64,000 bases of DNA. Source: Bimastos eiseni (taxonomy: Eukaryota > Annelida > Clitellata > Crassiclitellata > Lumbricidae). Below the pieces are notes generated by a model that saw only the letters and a list, made by a program, of their open reading frames with translations, was not told where the DNA came from and searched no databases. The stretch lies in assembly GCA_959347315.1 (NCBI GenBank), contig OY365806.1, forward strand, positions 29,563,866 to 29,627,865, read 5' to 3'. Shown here one piece after another: positions 1 to 13,187 of this stretch (within the stretch, counting starts at the first letter, position 1; every line of letters starts with the position of its first letter). Both the position numbers and the translations under genes were made by a program.

Positions 1-180
1 CTTATTTCTCTACTACTCTTTCTTCTTCCTCCATTTCTTCTTCTTCTTTTTCTTTTCCCTCCTCCTTCTTCGTCTTCCTCTACTACTTCTTCTTCAATTT
101 CTTCTTCTTTTTCCTCCTCCTCCTCCTCTTCAGCTTCTTCGTCTTCTTCTTCCTCCTCCTCTTATTTGTTTTCTTCCTCT
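1..180. repeat. Pyrimidine-rich CTT/TCC tract
   Basis: The first 180 bases are almost purely C and T on the plus strand, built of imperfect TTC, TCC and CTT triplets. It is cut by the window edge. Such mirror-like homopyrimidine tracts can form triplex DNA. Confidence 0.85.
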
Positions 181-680
181 TCTTTAAATCTCTACATCAA
201 TGTAATTGGTTCTCGGCCATAATATTATTGCCACAGTATAACCTATTCATGAGCATTGGCCCAGCTATCAATGCCACAGTTGTCGTAAATTCCCAACTAA
301 TCGGTCTATGCGAGGAGTCTTAGCTGCTGGCAACAGCCAACCTTCCTAGTGTCCATTCACAAGGTCACGTGCTTTATTAAACTGTCTAAGAAAATCTGTT
401 GATGGCAGAGGAAGTGAAAAGGAGTCATTTCAGTCTAGAAAACGTGTGCTTATTGGAGCTCAAAGTTTGTCAGATAATTAATTGACGCTTGAGTCTGATT
501 TATGATTGTCTGCGTGCATTATGTGCATTTCTGCACGTAGGTAATGTATGTTGTCATGTACGGATATATGAATGCTTGTGTAGGCCTACATGTGCGTGTA
601 ATGTATTTGTTCATGAACTTTTATATTCTACGTATGTGTTTATGCTAATCTGTAGAAGTGTTTTGTCTGAGAGAAATTCT
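181..680. other. Unannotated non-coding stretch
   Basis: No gene, RNA or mobile element is supported here. It contains the first of twelve TAGGCCTA palindromes (581-588). Open frames running into the following ATT array are products of the simple repeat. Confidence 0.5.
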
Positions 681-685
681 CATTC

Positions 686-736
686 ATTATTGTTATTATT
701 ATTATTATTACTATTATTATTATTATTATTATTATC

Positions 737-771
<35 letters not shown>

Positions 772-792
772 TATTATTATTATTACTATTAC

Positions 793-834
<42 letters not shown>

Positions 835-837
835 TAC

Positions 838-879
<42 letters not shown>
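686..879. repeat. (ATT)n trinucleotide array
   Basis: About 190 bases of ATT with occasional ACT interruptions. The array is followed at once by a 7-bp inverted repeat, CGCCTCT at 880-886 and AGAGGCG at 904-910. Long Leu, Tyr or Asn runs predicted across it are artefacts of the repeat. Confidence 0.95.
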
Positions 880-880
<1 letters not shown>

Positions 881-2414
881 GCCTCTCACAGTGAAGACCA
901 ATCAGAGGCGAGAACCGCCTAGTATGAAAGAGCGAGTTGATGGAGGGAGCTGGTTCCATATTGGAGGACCATTGAAGGCAAAAGCTCAAGATGTATACAT
1001 GAATGCATGCATGCATTGCGTATCACATATAGAGACTTATCAATGTTTTTCTGTGAATGCCTGTACGTTGATTGCTACTAGTCTTCAGTAGACAAGTTAC
1101 TTGCGCATGCATTCATATACGAGTCTACGAATTTCGGTATCAATCCGTTTGCGTCTTTACGTTAACTCAATATACGACTCATGGCGTTTGATTGTGTTAG
1201 GTTTGCTTTTTAACAGTTTTGCACTAACAGTAATTCGAAATTCAACATAAATTATCCACATTGACGAATTTATCAACTCAAGCGATCAATGTAATATTTC
1301 ACGCTTCTTTAGCACTGCGTTTGAACTGCCTGCTTGCATAATGTGATCTCGACAGTTCAACGTCACCCAAAAGGCGACACTCTCCAGTATATAGGTTCTC
1401 TCCGCCAAATCTCTCTAAAGCGACCCATGACTCATCGCTATTGCGCAGGTCACTAGGGACGTCCTTTAAATCGATGATTCATCTCAACACAGGTTCGGCG
1501 TTTTCCTTCAAAAGCTCGCTTGCAAGTTCACGTCCCATTACATAGCGAAACGGAAGTCTCCGGATAAATTGACCAAATATCCTTCTATAGCTCGAAACGA
1601 CGATACCCCCTTGGACCTCTATCATCTCGGCCTATGTATCTAGACATTTATATAGCACACCTACAGAGGCTCTCGCTTCTCGTCTTTATCAACCTCTCCA
1701 GCCGTATTCTGCAACAGCTTCAAGCGCCGCCCCAATCTCCGAAATGATATGCAATAAGAAGGACTCTCTTAGAGGCATGAGGAGAAGCGATAGACGACTT
1801 GGAAACAGACTCTTCTTCCGATGGCCCTTGAAACCACCGTCGACCGCCAGTGAGCACTTAACGACAACGAACAGGCAGCGTTGGGCGATGGAAGGTGAAG
1901 TGATGCCAGATGAGATGAAGGGGTGAGGAGATATGAGGTGAGATGGGTCGATCGAGATGGGTGGTTCACAGTGAAGGATTTAAATACGCATAGGTTGTGA
2001 TGACTTTAAGCTGTATAGGTGAGAAGAGACGGACACTCGAGGTTAAGTGAAGTGATATGAAATGTGGTGTGACAGAGTTATAAGAGTTGTTCTGAAGTCG
2101 ACTAAGGCGAGGTGATCTGAGCTGAACTGCTAAAGTGAGTTCACGGGTTTTTCACGCACCGCAACTATAATGACTGTCATCCTTGATGGTTAATATACTT
2201 AATAATAATCATTATTGACTGTTATGAATTTATAAAAATCTGAGATTTTATTGTAGAACAGTTTGCAATAGAACATGCCATTATTTGACTTGTTTTTATC
2301 AATATCAGCAGGCCAAAAGCTTTATATATACTGACACCTTAACCAATGTGAAACCTGTGTAAACCTTGAAATGCGTAAGAAATTAAAAATCTAGTTATGA
2401 TTAAATAGATTCAA

Positions 2415-2417
<3 letters not shown>
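880..2417. other. Non-coding stretch after the ATT array
   Basis: Apart from the short inverted repeat at its left edge, I see no supported gene or element. Small open frames near 1744-1969 occur on both strands and lack recognisable content or splice context. Confidence 0.45.

Positions 2418-2458
<41 letters not shown>
2418..2458. repeat. (AT)n dinucleotide array
   Basis: About 40 bases of perfect alternating AT, likely polymorphic in length and able to extrude as a cruciform. Confidence 0.95.
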
Positions 2459-2459
<1 letters not shown>

Positions 2460-5430
2460 TATTATGACTCACTGTCGAGAAAACGTATGCGCTATAAAAC
2501 TCTAGAGCCAACTCTGATAAATAGGATAAAAAATGTAGACGGTAGAATGGGGTATAGATTAATTACTTGATTACGACTAGAGGTCGTTTAAGGTTAATTG
2601 GAAATGTTACAAAACGGGTAATAACAAACCGACAAATGTGAGCATTGCACTACACTGAGAACACTACAAAAACAAGTTTCACCGAATGTAAGCACTAAAA
2701 CATTTGGCGCAAATTAAGAAGTCCAAATATAGGCATATAGGTGTCAAGGGTCTGTGAAAAGTAATCGAAAAGCCCTTTCTATCTAACATATAATGTGACC
2801 CGAAACTAAGCTTATGCAACATAATAAGAATCGGAAATATAAACATATGATCTAGCTAGATCCATTTTCATCAACTGATCGATCACCTGCTGATAACATG
2901 ATACAAACGATCCAATTTGAAACTCGAATAAGCTAACAAGATTGAGACAGTCTGAAAGAATCAGACTAGCAAAAAAATCACCAGCAGAATAGGAGGAGAG
3001 TAAATGTCCTAGATCTGGTATAGAACCCAGGGAAATCCTGACCCACTCATCATCCTAAAGGGGAGAACTATAAAGTTTGGTAAAGCTTTTGCCTCTATAT
3101 ATAGACGTGCATGTTCAGAGACGAACATTCAATAATAACCTATGTAGGCCTACGAGTTGTGTAACTGGTTAATGCTCCCCAAATTTATATACGCAGCAAC
3201 AACATTAAACATTTTCCAACCCTCTGTCATTTGGCTGTGAGGGCTGCTTTAGGTAACAGGGTTACTGTAGAGCTACGGAAGCTACTGCATGTGCCGATAG
3301 AGCTTTTTTATTCATCGAAAACTGCTGGAGTTTTTCACCTTTCTGCGGCGATATAGGATGAAGTGTAGAGGAGAGGCATTAGCTTTCCATCTTTCTAAAC
3401 AAGGAACTCAAGACGCAATTCTTCCGCAAAGCACCTCACAAATCATGATATGTGTTCATGTTCATACGACGGAGGCGGTAATGGTCCGGTTAAGAAACTG
3501 ATTACCAGTACCCCACATATGACGTCATTCCATATACGTATTGCCGTTTGTTGAGAAAATATAGCATTCATTTACATATGAGCCTATAATATAGCAGCCT
3601 AAGAGTTAAATCACTGAAAACAGTTCAGACTTCATCTCCTCCACCCTTGCCACAGCCTCCGCTACTAGGTCCTTATACCCTCGGAAATGCCTAGCAAATT
3701 GCAGTAGCCTTTTCCGACCAATGTTCCACACCATCAACACAGCCTCTACTACCTTTCTACCACCACCACCACCACCTACATGTATACAACCACCTCCATT
3801 ACCATCCTCAGAAGTGCTAAGCAAATTCCAGTAGCCTCTTTCGATTGGAATACTAGTCATGACTGGGTGGAGCTGTGAGTGGGTCTCAAGAGGACGCAGC
3901 CAGCAGAAAGCACAAATAGGTCTGCTCCATATAATGTCCGTCTGGGTGGGTACGTTCAAGAGCCTTGTCCTACCGCTTGTCTGCGCGTCGGAGCAGACAG
4001 AGAGGGGGAGTCACTCTTGAGAGCCTCCAATGATGGCAGAATGGACGGGAGATGGACAAGCAGAAGACCTTGACAGGTGCTGCTAGACTGGATGATGACT
4101 GATGGATACAGCAGGCCAAAAGAAACTTAGCTCCGAGAGGAGTGTTGTCATCGAACGTTTGTTCCTGCCTGAGGGCAGAAAACATGAAAAAGAATAAGAT
4201 AACATTAACGAAACTAGAACAGTTTACCTCCGTGAATCAGCGTCAGAAGTCAGAGCAGCGCATTGAGATAATGGGATGTGCATACCTCAATGGAACAGCT
4301 CACAGTAGCTGCTGGTAACTAGGGGCCATTTTGGGGCTTTCCTCATTCAATCTGTCAATAGGTGCCTAATCGTAACACTTTATAAGAGCTGTCTATGTCG
4401 CGTAATGTGAGCGCTTGACTTGCATTGTTAAAAGGCTACTTAATTGTGTTATACTACTTACTTACTCCAGAATGCCAGGCTTAACAGTTATATTCATTCG
4501 CGTTAAGGTCAAAATCATTGGAATGCGAATCTTACTGACCCCTCTTATCACCCCCAGCCACCCTAGACCAGTCTTTCTTCTAGCAGACAAGGCCCCATGC
4601 GAAATAAAGCAACAGGCGACTCTCCCACACGCTCTACTTCGCACTCCAGGCCAAAGGTCACGAGCGCCAGGCCTGGAGACCGTAATGGTTTGGATAGGGT
4701 AGGAATAGAAGAAGGGCACAGGTCATGCGCGGGGGTCTAGAAGCTATAACAGCGACCAGTCGAATAAACTATAAGAAGAAGGTATGGGAGTAGGATTGAA
4801 ATGGAGTAGCTATAGCAAAGAGAAGGAAGAATGCAAGAAGAAAAGTATAAAGAGGAAACGAAGTTGAAAAGAGTAGGTGTTGTAATATGCCAAGCAAATT
4901 TCTGTCGACTGCAACGGCTATTGTTGTCTAAAGCGGTCGTTAAACTTTGGATCCAATCGAAAGAGAACAAAAAGAGGATAAAGAGTAAAACGAGGAGGAA
5001 CAAGACAATAAGGAGAAAATGATGACAACTGAATGAAACGGAGAAGAGGAAAAGAAGGATGCGGATAAGGAAGATTATATAGACGAGTTGGATATCTATA
5101 ATAGCAGCTGAGGAAGATAAACGGAGAGAAATAAGACGAAGAAGAGGAGAAGACAGAAGAAAAACGAGGGTGACAAGGTCTTTAAAACTTAGCAGGTCTA
5201 TCTCAGAGAACGGCAGATAGGCATCCACACAGACAGAGAGAGAGACATGTTAGCAAACAGACAGTAGAGTAGGAATGCGGACAAGAAAGCTAGATATGTT
5301 CGGTTGCATAACCTTAAGAAAGTTAGGTTGACCTTAAGGACATACGGGCATATTGAGCGTACATGATTTAAAAACTTCATATGGCATTGCATTGTATCCA
5401 TTAATTTGTATAGCGTCACTCATAGTGTTA
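2459..5430. other. Non-coding stretch with purine-rich block
   Basis: No gene is supported. A TAGGCCTA palindrome occurs at 3145-3152. From about 4780 to 5180 the plus strand is strongly purine-rich (GAAGA/AGGA-like), which explains the long hydrophobic open frame on the minus strand there. A CCACCACC run near 3760 encodes spurious polyglycine in reverse. Confidence 0.45.
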
Positions 5431-5439
5431 TACCAATGA

Positions 5440-5740
5440 GAGGCGCTTCCATTGTGAGACACTTCGAGACAATAAGGATGCCTTTAAGCAATGAAGGAAA
5501 AACAGGGATGCCCTCTGCAGCTTGAAGCAATGTGCGAGGGAGGATGTTGGTTTCATTGAATGGGGCCAATACATGGCTGTCCTGGCCAGTGTAACAAAGA
5601 TTTAAAGTCGGTCAGGCGAGCGAAGGTTTCGAAATGAGGTGGCTGAAGTCGGCATATTAGCGCCGGTGAATAAGCTGGTCTCCCTGACGTGGCTTTTGTG
5701 GGCGCTGAGAAATTATCGAAGATTTTACATGGATGAGGTC
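5440..5740 (+). repeat. Interspersed composite repeat, copy 1
   Basis: This stretch resembles 26890-27200. Shared words include TGGGGCCAA, ACAAAGA, and AGGTGGCTGA followed by GTCGGCA. After GTCGGCA the sequence TGAATAAGCTG, GTGGCTTTTGTGGG and GCTGAG matches the reverse complement of the corresponding part of the 27-kb copy. The family is not identified. Confidence 0.6.
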
Positions 5741-6289
5741 ATATGATAGATTACTATTAAAGAAACAAACACTGAGTCACTGACACTCTTCGAACTCTTG
5801 CTCACATAGAACAAGAACATTATAATGTAAGCTACAAACCCCGCAAATGTAACCAAGAGAGGGAGGGAGGGCAGAAAACTCAACTCTACCGAGCGAGCAA
5901 TGGCAGAATCCAATCAACAGTTTCTTAACAGCTGGATTGTCTGGCTTGGTAGCGCATCTGTCTTGAACCTATGCATACGTCTATCGTCATACACCCTTTG
6001 TTTACGTGTCTGGGGGGTCTGACGCTAATCATCTTCGATATTAAAGCGTCGTTCAATAAACGCCATTAACGAGAAGTTTCATAAACAAATCTCGAGATCA
6101 ATCAGCCAATGCGTGGTAATGAAATGACACATTTCCCCCATTTTGCCTATAGCTTCGGAATCGACTGATAAGGGGGGGGGGTGTCAATATTCTTCCTATC
6201 TGTCGACCCACATGATGATTATTATGTGCGTTTAATGTGCTCAATTATAGATGATTTCGATGGGGCACAATTAGTGGAGAAATTTCGAA

Positions 6290-6395
6290 ATAGGCCTATC
6301 CATCTGTGTCGATGGACATTTGAACCCTCGATATTTGGACTGACAGTCCACGTGCTAACCACTAGACTATTGCGCGCAAATACCTACAATGGAGG
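6290..6395 (-). mobile_element. tRNA-like SINE head
   Basis: Read on the minus strand, TAGTCTAGTGGTTAGCACGT resembles an RNA polymerase III A box and GGGTTCAAATGTCC resembles a B box, spaced as in a tRNA. The sequence does not fold into a convincing tRNA cloverleaf, so a tRNA-derived SINE fragment is the better call. Confidence 0.5.
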
Positions 6396-7496
6396 GCACT
6401 TCCATCAACCCCTTTCCGTCGCAAAATTGCTCCCATCCGAAGTATACGCCGCACATCCAGTGGCATCCACTTAATTCCGTCTGCATGCTGGCCATCTACT
6501 GGCCAGACATCAATTGTAAAAAAGCTTCATTATAAGGTAGGCCTACACGCGCCGAAATAAGTTTCATTAAGATAATAATAACCTTCAAAAACTATGCAAT
6601 GGTACAAACTGCAGCGCTGAAAAAACAGCCAAATGCCCGCATGGTCTAACGTTGGCCAAGATCAAGAGGGGCTGTCCATAAAACCCAAACAAAAGTGAAC
6701 CGACAAACTCGAATATCTGCGTTGAAGCCGCGGATGCATCCACGAAAAACTAACGACATCTGGATGCAGTCGCGTTAATGAGGGGCCGTCCATAGCAGAC
6801 GGATGGAAAGCCCTGCATGTGCTTGTTATAATTGGGAACTGGGACAAGCAAGCGCGTTGTTTTTAACATTTTATATCAAGTTCTCCAGCAGTCTAGACTG
6901 CCTGGTTTTCTTAGCGACCTCAGTCTGTTTGCGTGTACGTCTATTTGTTAGCACGTCTGTTCGTCTGTATTTTGTTTGTCCGTCTAACCGTTCGTCTGTA
7001 GCCCACGAGTGCCTGCCTATTTATCTACGTCACTGTATATTACTGTGTGCCTTTTCTCTCCTTGCCTCTGCTAGTCTTTCTCTGTCTGTATCTTTCTCTA
7101 TGTGTCTGTTTCTGTCATCATTTCTTCAGTCGTATGAAAGGTCAAATCGTTCTTCCCACAAATGTCCGTCATAAACGACCCCACTGAGAAAGAGCCAACC
7201 ATAATAAAAAATCTAAAACAACAATGAGTGCGGTCTTTCTTACCTATGCACGGAAGCATCGATAACAGAAGGAATTCAAGACACGCTTAACAGAATTGAG
7301 GCAGTAAGCATACATTAACCAGCGGACTCGGCTGGAGTACTCTAACACCTGGAACACCAAGTCCTTATCGTTGTCCTGTCCTTCAGTCTGTTGGGACATC
7401 GAAGGACATATTCTGCGTGTAAGAGGTTATCGACCAGACAAGTAGATAACGCAATACCTATGTGTAGGCCTACATGGGTTTTTATAGAGAGTATGC

Positions 7497-7888
7497 ATGT
7501 ATGTATGACATTGTATGTATGTGTGTATGTATGTATGTATGTATGTATGTATGTATGTATGTATATATATATGTATGTATGTATGTATGTATGACATTGT
7601 ATGTATGTGTGTGTATGTGTGTGTATGTATGTATGTATGTATGTATGTATGTATGTATGTATGTATGTATGTATGTATGTATGTATGTATGTATGTATGT
7701 ATGTATGTATGTATGTATGACATTGTATGTATGTATGTGTGTATGTATGTATGTATGTATGACATTGTATGTATGTATGTATGTATGTATGTATGTATGT
7801 ATGACATTGTATGTATGTATGTATGTATGTATGTATGACATTGTATGTATGTATGTATGTATGTATGTATGTATGTATGTATGTATGG
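7497..7888. repeat. (TATG)n array with regular GACATT interruptions
   Basis: Nearly 400 bases of TATG tetranucleotide. The same interruption, TATGACATTGTATG, occurs six times (near 7506, 7591, 7718, 7760, 7802 and 7836), so the array has grown by duplication of larger blocks as well as of the 4-bp unit. Predicted proteins rich in HTYIHT or CMYVCMYV are repeat artefacts. Confidence 0.95.
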
Positions 7889-10800
7889 TACATGTATGTA
7901 TGTATATGATACGTAAGAGTACATTTAAACGCATACATATAGAGATATAGTATTGAGAAATCCTCCTGGTGGAATCAACGATTAAACTTAAGTGCTTTAG
8001 AGACAGGTGCACGTGAAATAACACATCCAGCTCCATCTGGAACTTCTTTAGGAACGTCATGCTGAGCGTCTTTGTGAGACTCGCAAAAGGCGCTACACAA
8101 ATAGCCGGGTGCATTCTGGATTCATAGCAACTTTTCAATAGTCGCATCTAGTAAGACCCTCTGTAGATAACCATATTTAAGCACATTCATGAGGCTCTTA
8201 AAGACGCCATATAAATATGCAGATAAAGCACACGTACATACACGTGTATACATCTGCATTGTATACACGTGCCTGAGTGAGCTTCCTTAAACGTGAGCAC
8301 CCCCGGTGTTTCACTTGCATCATGTTACAGTACATTACACTGAACAGCGCAGATGATGTAAGATTACTTTCACTTAACAAATTTTTTTATATTGCAAATT
8401 CAGTGAACAGCCTCGGGTGACACGTGTTACTTAGTGTAGTTTGGCAAAGTAACCAATTGACTGGAGTTGTCAACTTATACCGCTAGGGATTATAGGTAGG
8501 GGTCTTACGAGTCTCCACGAGGTGATTGTTGAAGGGATGATCATCGACTAGTCTTCTGGTCTCAATGTACTGTAACATCGATGCTCTGACGTACATGTAC
8601 GATGATTGTACAATTTGAAACTTCGAAGGAGGGCAATATCAAAGGAAGTCGTATTTTTATCTATTTATTTGAGTTTATAATCACCTATACAGAGCCTTCC
8701 AAGTACAGATGAACCAAGGTTCTCTATGAACTGCAACATCATCTATAAAATAGTATAGCGCATATATTATACGCAATGATTACGCGAGGTAAGTCGTATA
8801 CTTAAAAGTGCGACAGTGGACCTGAAATTGACCTTCTCTGATTACGTGAAGATAATGGATTTTGAACATGCTTTTATCATTTGCGTCAGATCCGCTCTAT
8901 ACGCCACTTACTCTTCATCAAAATTGCTCATACCATGATGCATGTATCTGTATCATGGTTGGCTTAACGCCTTTTATTATGCAATGCAATACAATACAAC
9001 TGCAGTTTTTTGTGTGCTATACCAGCTTTTGAGGTTAGCTTTTGTGCTCATTAGTGCTTAGAAGGACGTACTCGTAAGGAACTGTTAGATATTAGTGAGT
9101 GAAGCAGACGATAAACCAGAGTAGTGTCTGGAGCGAGCAGGGCTTCAGCGTGCCATCAAATCAGAGAGACGGGGAACCGGATCGACATACAATACCACAG
9201 TGCACCTTTAACCAGTCACACATGATGCTCTGCAAGCATAAGGTAGAAAGATGGGATAGAGACACGCATAAGGACACAGACACGTACAAATAAAGAAAGA
9301 GCCAGAGGGTAAGAAGGTCTGATGAATTCATGAGAATAAGCCAAGAGACAAACAGTCAAACAGAACGACAAAGAAAAACACAAACATACAGTCAAACAGA
9401 CTAACAGCTGCTTAGGCAACTTGGCTAAACACGCAGACATCTATAGACAAGCATTTTTAAGAGATCAGATCTGCTATGCTTTCCTAGACTCTTCAGCAAT
9501 CAAAATAAACTGGATTCAGTGCAGTTCTTTTTCCCGTTGATGGAAACCCAATCTAACCATTGTTTTTATCTGTAATCGAAAGTTAGAAACAGCAGACAGT
9601 GCTTTTGCTCAGTGAGGAGGTGATTAGAGCATTCGTTGGCGGTTGGCCATTGTTTACATTGCACGAATAAATAAATTATAATGGCTTCGAACGGCTTTGG
9701 TTAGGTTGGCATAACAGATTAGATGATAACTAGAATAGATGTGATCATATTAGCAAAGATTTTTGATTGAGATTTATTTAAATTAAGATTTTTTAGAACG
9801 GGTTATATCAGAGCAGAACAGCTTATAATCGACTAAAATGATTTGACTGGTTAGACTAGGCTAGACTGACTCTACTGTAAGAGAGATCGTCACAATTACG
9901 AAGACTGAAAAGCAAACAGACAGCAGAAGTATAATAGCCTACTGAAGCGACCGATAGACTGGTAAACACAAACCCACAAATTGACAGTGAGAGGAATGTA
10001 TGTGGTATACATGTGGCTGGTATAGAGTCTGAAAACATAAGAGAATGTCTTATACGGAAGACGACAGCGCAGAAGGTTCGAAGACAAAGTAAGAACAGCA
10101 GAAGTATAGCAACACTACCCGTAAATCTCTCACGAATACAGTCCTGATCTCCATGCACTCCTTCTTTTGATTATTCCAGTCTAAATGCCTTTCTCGTGTT
10201 TAGTTGTCGTCGTCTTGTTGTGTCTTCGTTAAGATTATCAATCTCTCTTGCGTATACACAGTCGCTGTCTTTCTTTGCGTCACTTTCAGTACTTTCTTTG
10301 GTTTTTATGTAAACACAATAAATCAGAGAAAAACTGAAGGACCTCAGCAGAGAGCAAAACTTATAAACAGTTCGGATCGCTCTACAGAAGTGCAGACAGA
10401 TCAAAATCATTGACGCTAGCTTGCGGAGCAATTCGATCACGTCCCCCATCTGAGAGTTGCTCGGGGAACCCTCCTCCCTCTTAAGTCGGACGGCTCTCAA
10501 CTGTTAAACTAAAAGCGTTACTCTGTAGGCATCTGATACTGTTACCGATTTTTTTTTAAACGGCTTCGCTTTATAAAATTGAATTAACGTAGCCTTCAAT
10601 GCTATTTTTTATCAACGTATGGACCTACGCGTCTGAATTTAAACTAATCTGATATACTCTAATGACTGCTATAGCGCCGTTGTAATAAAGCACATGGCGG
10701 ACTTGTCGATTGTCAGTCAATTCAAGTGAAACCATAATTCGCTGCAGAGCACGGTCGAAATCTATTTGGTCAGAGATACTGTTAGTGCATGGGTGCATTT

Positions 10801-11133
10801 GTAAACAATGAGCAAGTAAAACACGCTGTTTCAACTTTCAACCTATGCAGTTGATACAGAGCATGCTCAAGGTTGCAACGTAGCCTATTAATTGCAGCCG
10901 ATAATTTTACATAGTCTGCTGATTGACGTCACAAGGCATCTTCATTTGCCAAACGGATGCTACAGTTGTAAAAAGGGAACTGAGAGTTTAGTCTGTCCAT
11001 GAATAATGGCAGTGTTGATTGAAGAGTTTCCTCTGGCATTCTCGGGCAGATCATACAACGAATTTCATTCACAGTTTATTGGACACTGATTCTTATGTAT
11101 TACTTGTCCGAGCTATAGTCGTGGATTACGCTT
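7889..11133. other. Non-coding stretch
   Basis: I find no convincing gene, RNA or complete mobile element between the TATG array and the 49-bp minisatellite. Short open frames near 9099, 9856, 10171 and 10625 carry no recognised domain. Confidence 0.45.
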
Positions 11134-11628
11134 ACGTTTCCCACCCTACCCCTGCCTTCTTCTCTGCCTACGTTGACCGATGACGTTTCCCACCCTACCC
11201 CTGCCTTCTTCTCTGCCTACGTTGACCGATGACGTTTCCCACCCTACCCCTGCCTTCTTCTCTGCCTACGTTGACCGATGACGTTTCCCACCCTACCCCT
11301 GCCTTCTTCTCTGCCTACGTTGACCGATGACGTTTCCCACCCTACCCCTGCCTTCTTCTCTGCCTACGTTGACCGATGACGTTTCCCACCCTACCCCTGC
11401 CTTCTTCTCTGCCTACGTTGACCGATGACGTTTCCCACCCTACCCCTGCCTTCTTCTCTGCCTACGTTGACCGATGACGTTTCCCACCCTACCCCTGCCT
11501 TCTTCTCTGCCGACGTTGACCGATGACGTTTCCCACCCTACCCCTGCCTTCTTCTCTGCCTACGTTGACCGATGACGTTTCCCACCCTACCCCTGCCTTC
11601 TTCTCTGCCTACGTTGACCGATGACGTT
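11134..11628. repeat. 49-bp minisatellite, ten copies
   Basis: The unit starts ACGTTTCCCACCCTACCCC and ends ACGTTGACCGATG. It repeats ten times with a period of exactly 49 bp and ends with a 5-base partial copy. I see one substitution in the whole array (CCTACG to CCGACG in copy 8, about 11511). 49 is not a multiple of three, so the array cannot encode an in-frame peptide repeat. Each unit carries TGACGT at its junction with the next. Confidence 0.97.
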
Positions 11629-11639
11629 GGCAATTCAAA

Positions 11640-12290
11640 TATGTTCATTTGGAATGGTAAAAACCTGTCATCAATTCAAATCGATCCACTGAAAAATATA
11701 ATCCACGTTTAATAGTTAACGATGAAAATGTTGGAACGTATCGAATCGTGGCACTCAATTACTTTCTGGGAGGTAGGTAAGGCAGTAATTAGCATTTTTG
11801 AAATCCTATGCAAAATTACTTTATGTATGTTATTATTGTAGTATCTGTTCAAACGACAATTTGAACATCTTTTCATACTCTACATTTTTAAACGGTTTAT
11901 TTTGAGTTAATTTTTCTTTGTTGTTGTAGTGATAACATATTCATATGACAGCGACGACGCTATTTCATGCATAGTAGCTATTCTTTTATTGCCCCTACGT
12001 TTGCGAGGCCCTCTAAGGGCTTCGTATGCCTAAAACGGTCCTTTTGGAATGGACTTCAAGTTATAATCAAATGACAGATGTTTACAAAGTTGACTCAGAA
12101 GTTGATTGATGGTGTATATATGCAGGTTAGGACACATTTATGTTACATGTAGGCCTAGGCCTGCTCCATTGGTTCCTCCTGGTTCAGCCGCGCATCCACT
12201 ATAGGAACTCTTATATCGTCTGGCGTTGCGTGAGTCCTGGGCAGTATACCTGTCTGTCTTAAGGAGCATTCTACCTTATATTCGGCCTAC
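11640..12290. other. Non-coding stretch
   Basis: Nothing is supported beyond one TAGGCCTA at 12150-12157, immediately overlapped by a second AGGCCT. Confidence 0.45.
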
Positions 12291-12292
12291 TT

Positions 12293-12480
12293 TTGCCTCC
12301 ATGCAGAAGTGATCATGTAGTTCCACACGCTTGCACTACCACCAAACATAATAGATCTTCCTCAATCATTGTTCCCTCTGTTTGGAATAGCCTACGTTCC
12401 CCTCTCACCTGCGCTCCATCCCGCAGGATCTGTCTAGCGCTTTTTATCAACCAGGCTTATTCAAGAATATATCCTCTTTG
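12293..12480 (+). mobile_element. LINE ORF C-terminal remnant
   Basis: One frame reads HNRSSSIIVPSVWNSL followed by a basic stretch ending LFINQAYSRI. This matches the usual C-terminal end of CR1/L2/Jockey-type non-LTR retrotransposon proteins, where a sequence like RSSxSIxxPxxWNSLP precedes a hydrophobic FxxxL segment. Only the very end of the protein remains and it lies 500 bases before an assembly gap. Confidence 0.55.
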
Positions 12481-12593
12481 GCCGGGTCGGACCAGATCGG
12501 GGGCACAACTGAATAGTTATCCTAAGAGGCGCTACATAATTTCCATAGATTGATAGATGGATTCGTAGTTTGATATATACTGTAAATAGATGG

Positions 12594-12650
12594 ACAGATG
12601 ATATATATATATAGACAGACAGACAGACAGACAGATACATAGATAGTTTG
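12594..12650. repeat. (AT)n and (GACA)n compound microsatellite
   Basis: A short AT run passes directly into six or so GACA units and then degenerate GATA-like sequence. Confidence 0.85.
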
Positions 12651-12987
12651 CTTGACTGATTGATTGTATATTGTATATATCTTGATATTGATTGATATTG
12701 ATTGATAGATGTTAGCAATTCAAAGATAAAGCGGCAAATGTTTCAGCGTGACGGTTAAGCGATTGTTGGTTAGGCAATTATACCACCCAGTAAGTATATT
12801 GGTCCGTTTTATGTGGTTTGCATTCAGAACAGGGACCGCGTTGTGGGCCAGAGCCGTCCAATTGAGGATTAAAGGAACGGACGAATCAGCAGCTTCGCCC
12901 ATCCATGTCTACCGACCGACGCTCTCTGCGTTAGTCGACTGTTTATAAACGGTCTGAGCACTTGACTTAACCAGTTTCTAGTCGCTG

Positions 12988-13187
12988 NNNNNNNNNNNNN
13001 NNNNNNNNNNNNNNNNNNNNNNNNNNNNNNNNNNNNNNNNNNNNNNNNNNNNNNNNNNNNNNNNNNNNNNNNNNNNNNNNNNNNNNNNNNNNNNNNNNNN
13101 NNNNNNNNNNNNNNNNNNNNNNNNNNNNNNNNNNNNNNNNNNNNNNNNNNNNNNNNNNNNNNNNNNNNNNNNNNNNNNNNNNNNNNN
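12988..13187. other. Assembly gap, 200 N
   Basis: Exactly 200 undetermined bases. The real length may differ. Open frames spanning it contain only unknown residues. Confidence 0.99.

Noticed and set aside
489..1091. Open frame with a run of about 60 leucines
   Set aside because: It is the ATT array read in frame; the reverse and +1 frames give Asn and Tyr runs of equal length.
3606..3959. 117-residue minus-strand frame with a Gly run
   Set aside because: The Gly run is a CCACCACC simple repeat and the rest shows no recognisable domain.
6660..6800. MITE bounded by AGGGGCTGTCCATA and AGGGGCCGTCCATA
   Set aside because: The two copies are in the same orientation, not inverted, and no target duplication is visible; they may be separate end fragments.
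7342..8147. Long frames of HTYIHT or CMYVCMYV repeats
   Set aside because: All six frames of a TATG array stay open, so length is no evidence for coding.
10171..10500. 109-residue minus-strand frame starting MRAVRLKREEGSP
   Set aside because: No family recognised, no convincing donor and the second half looks random.
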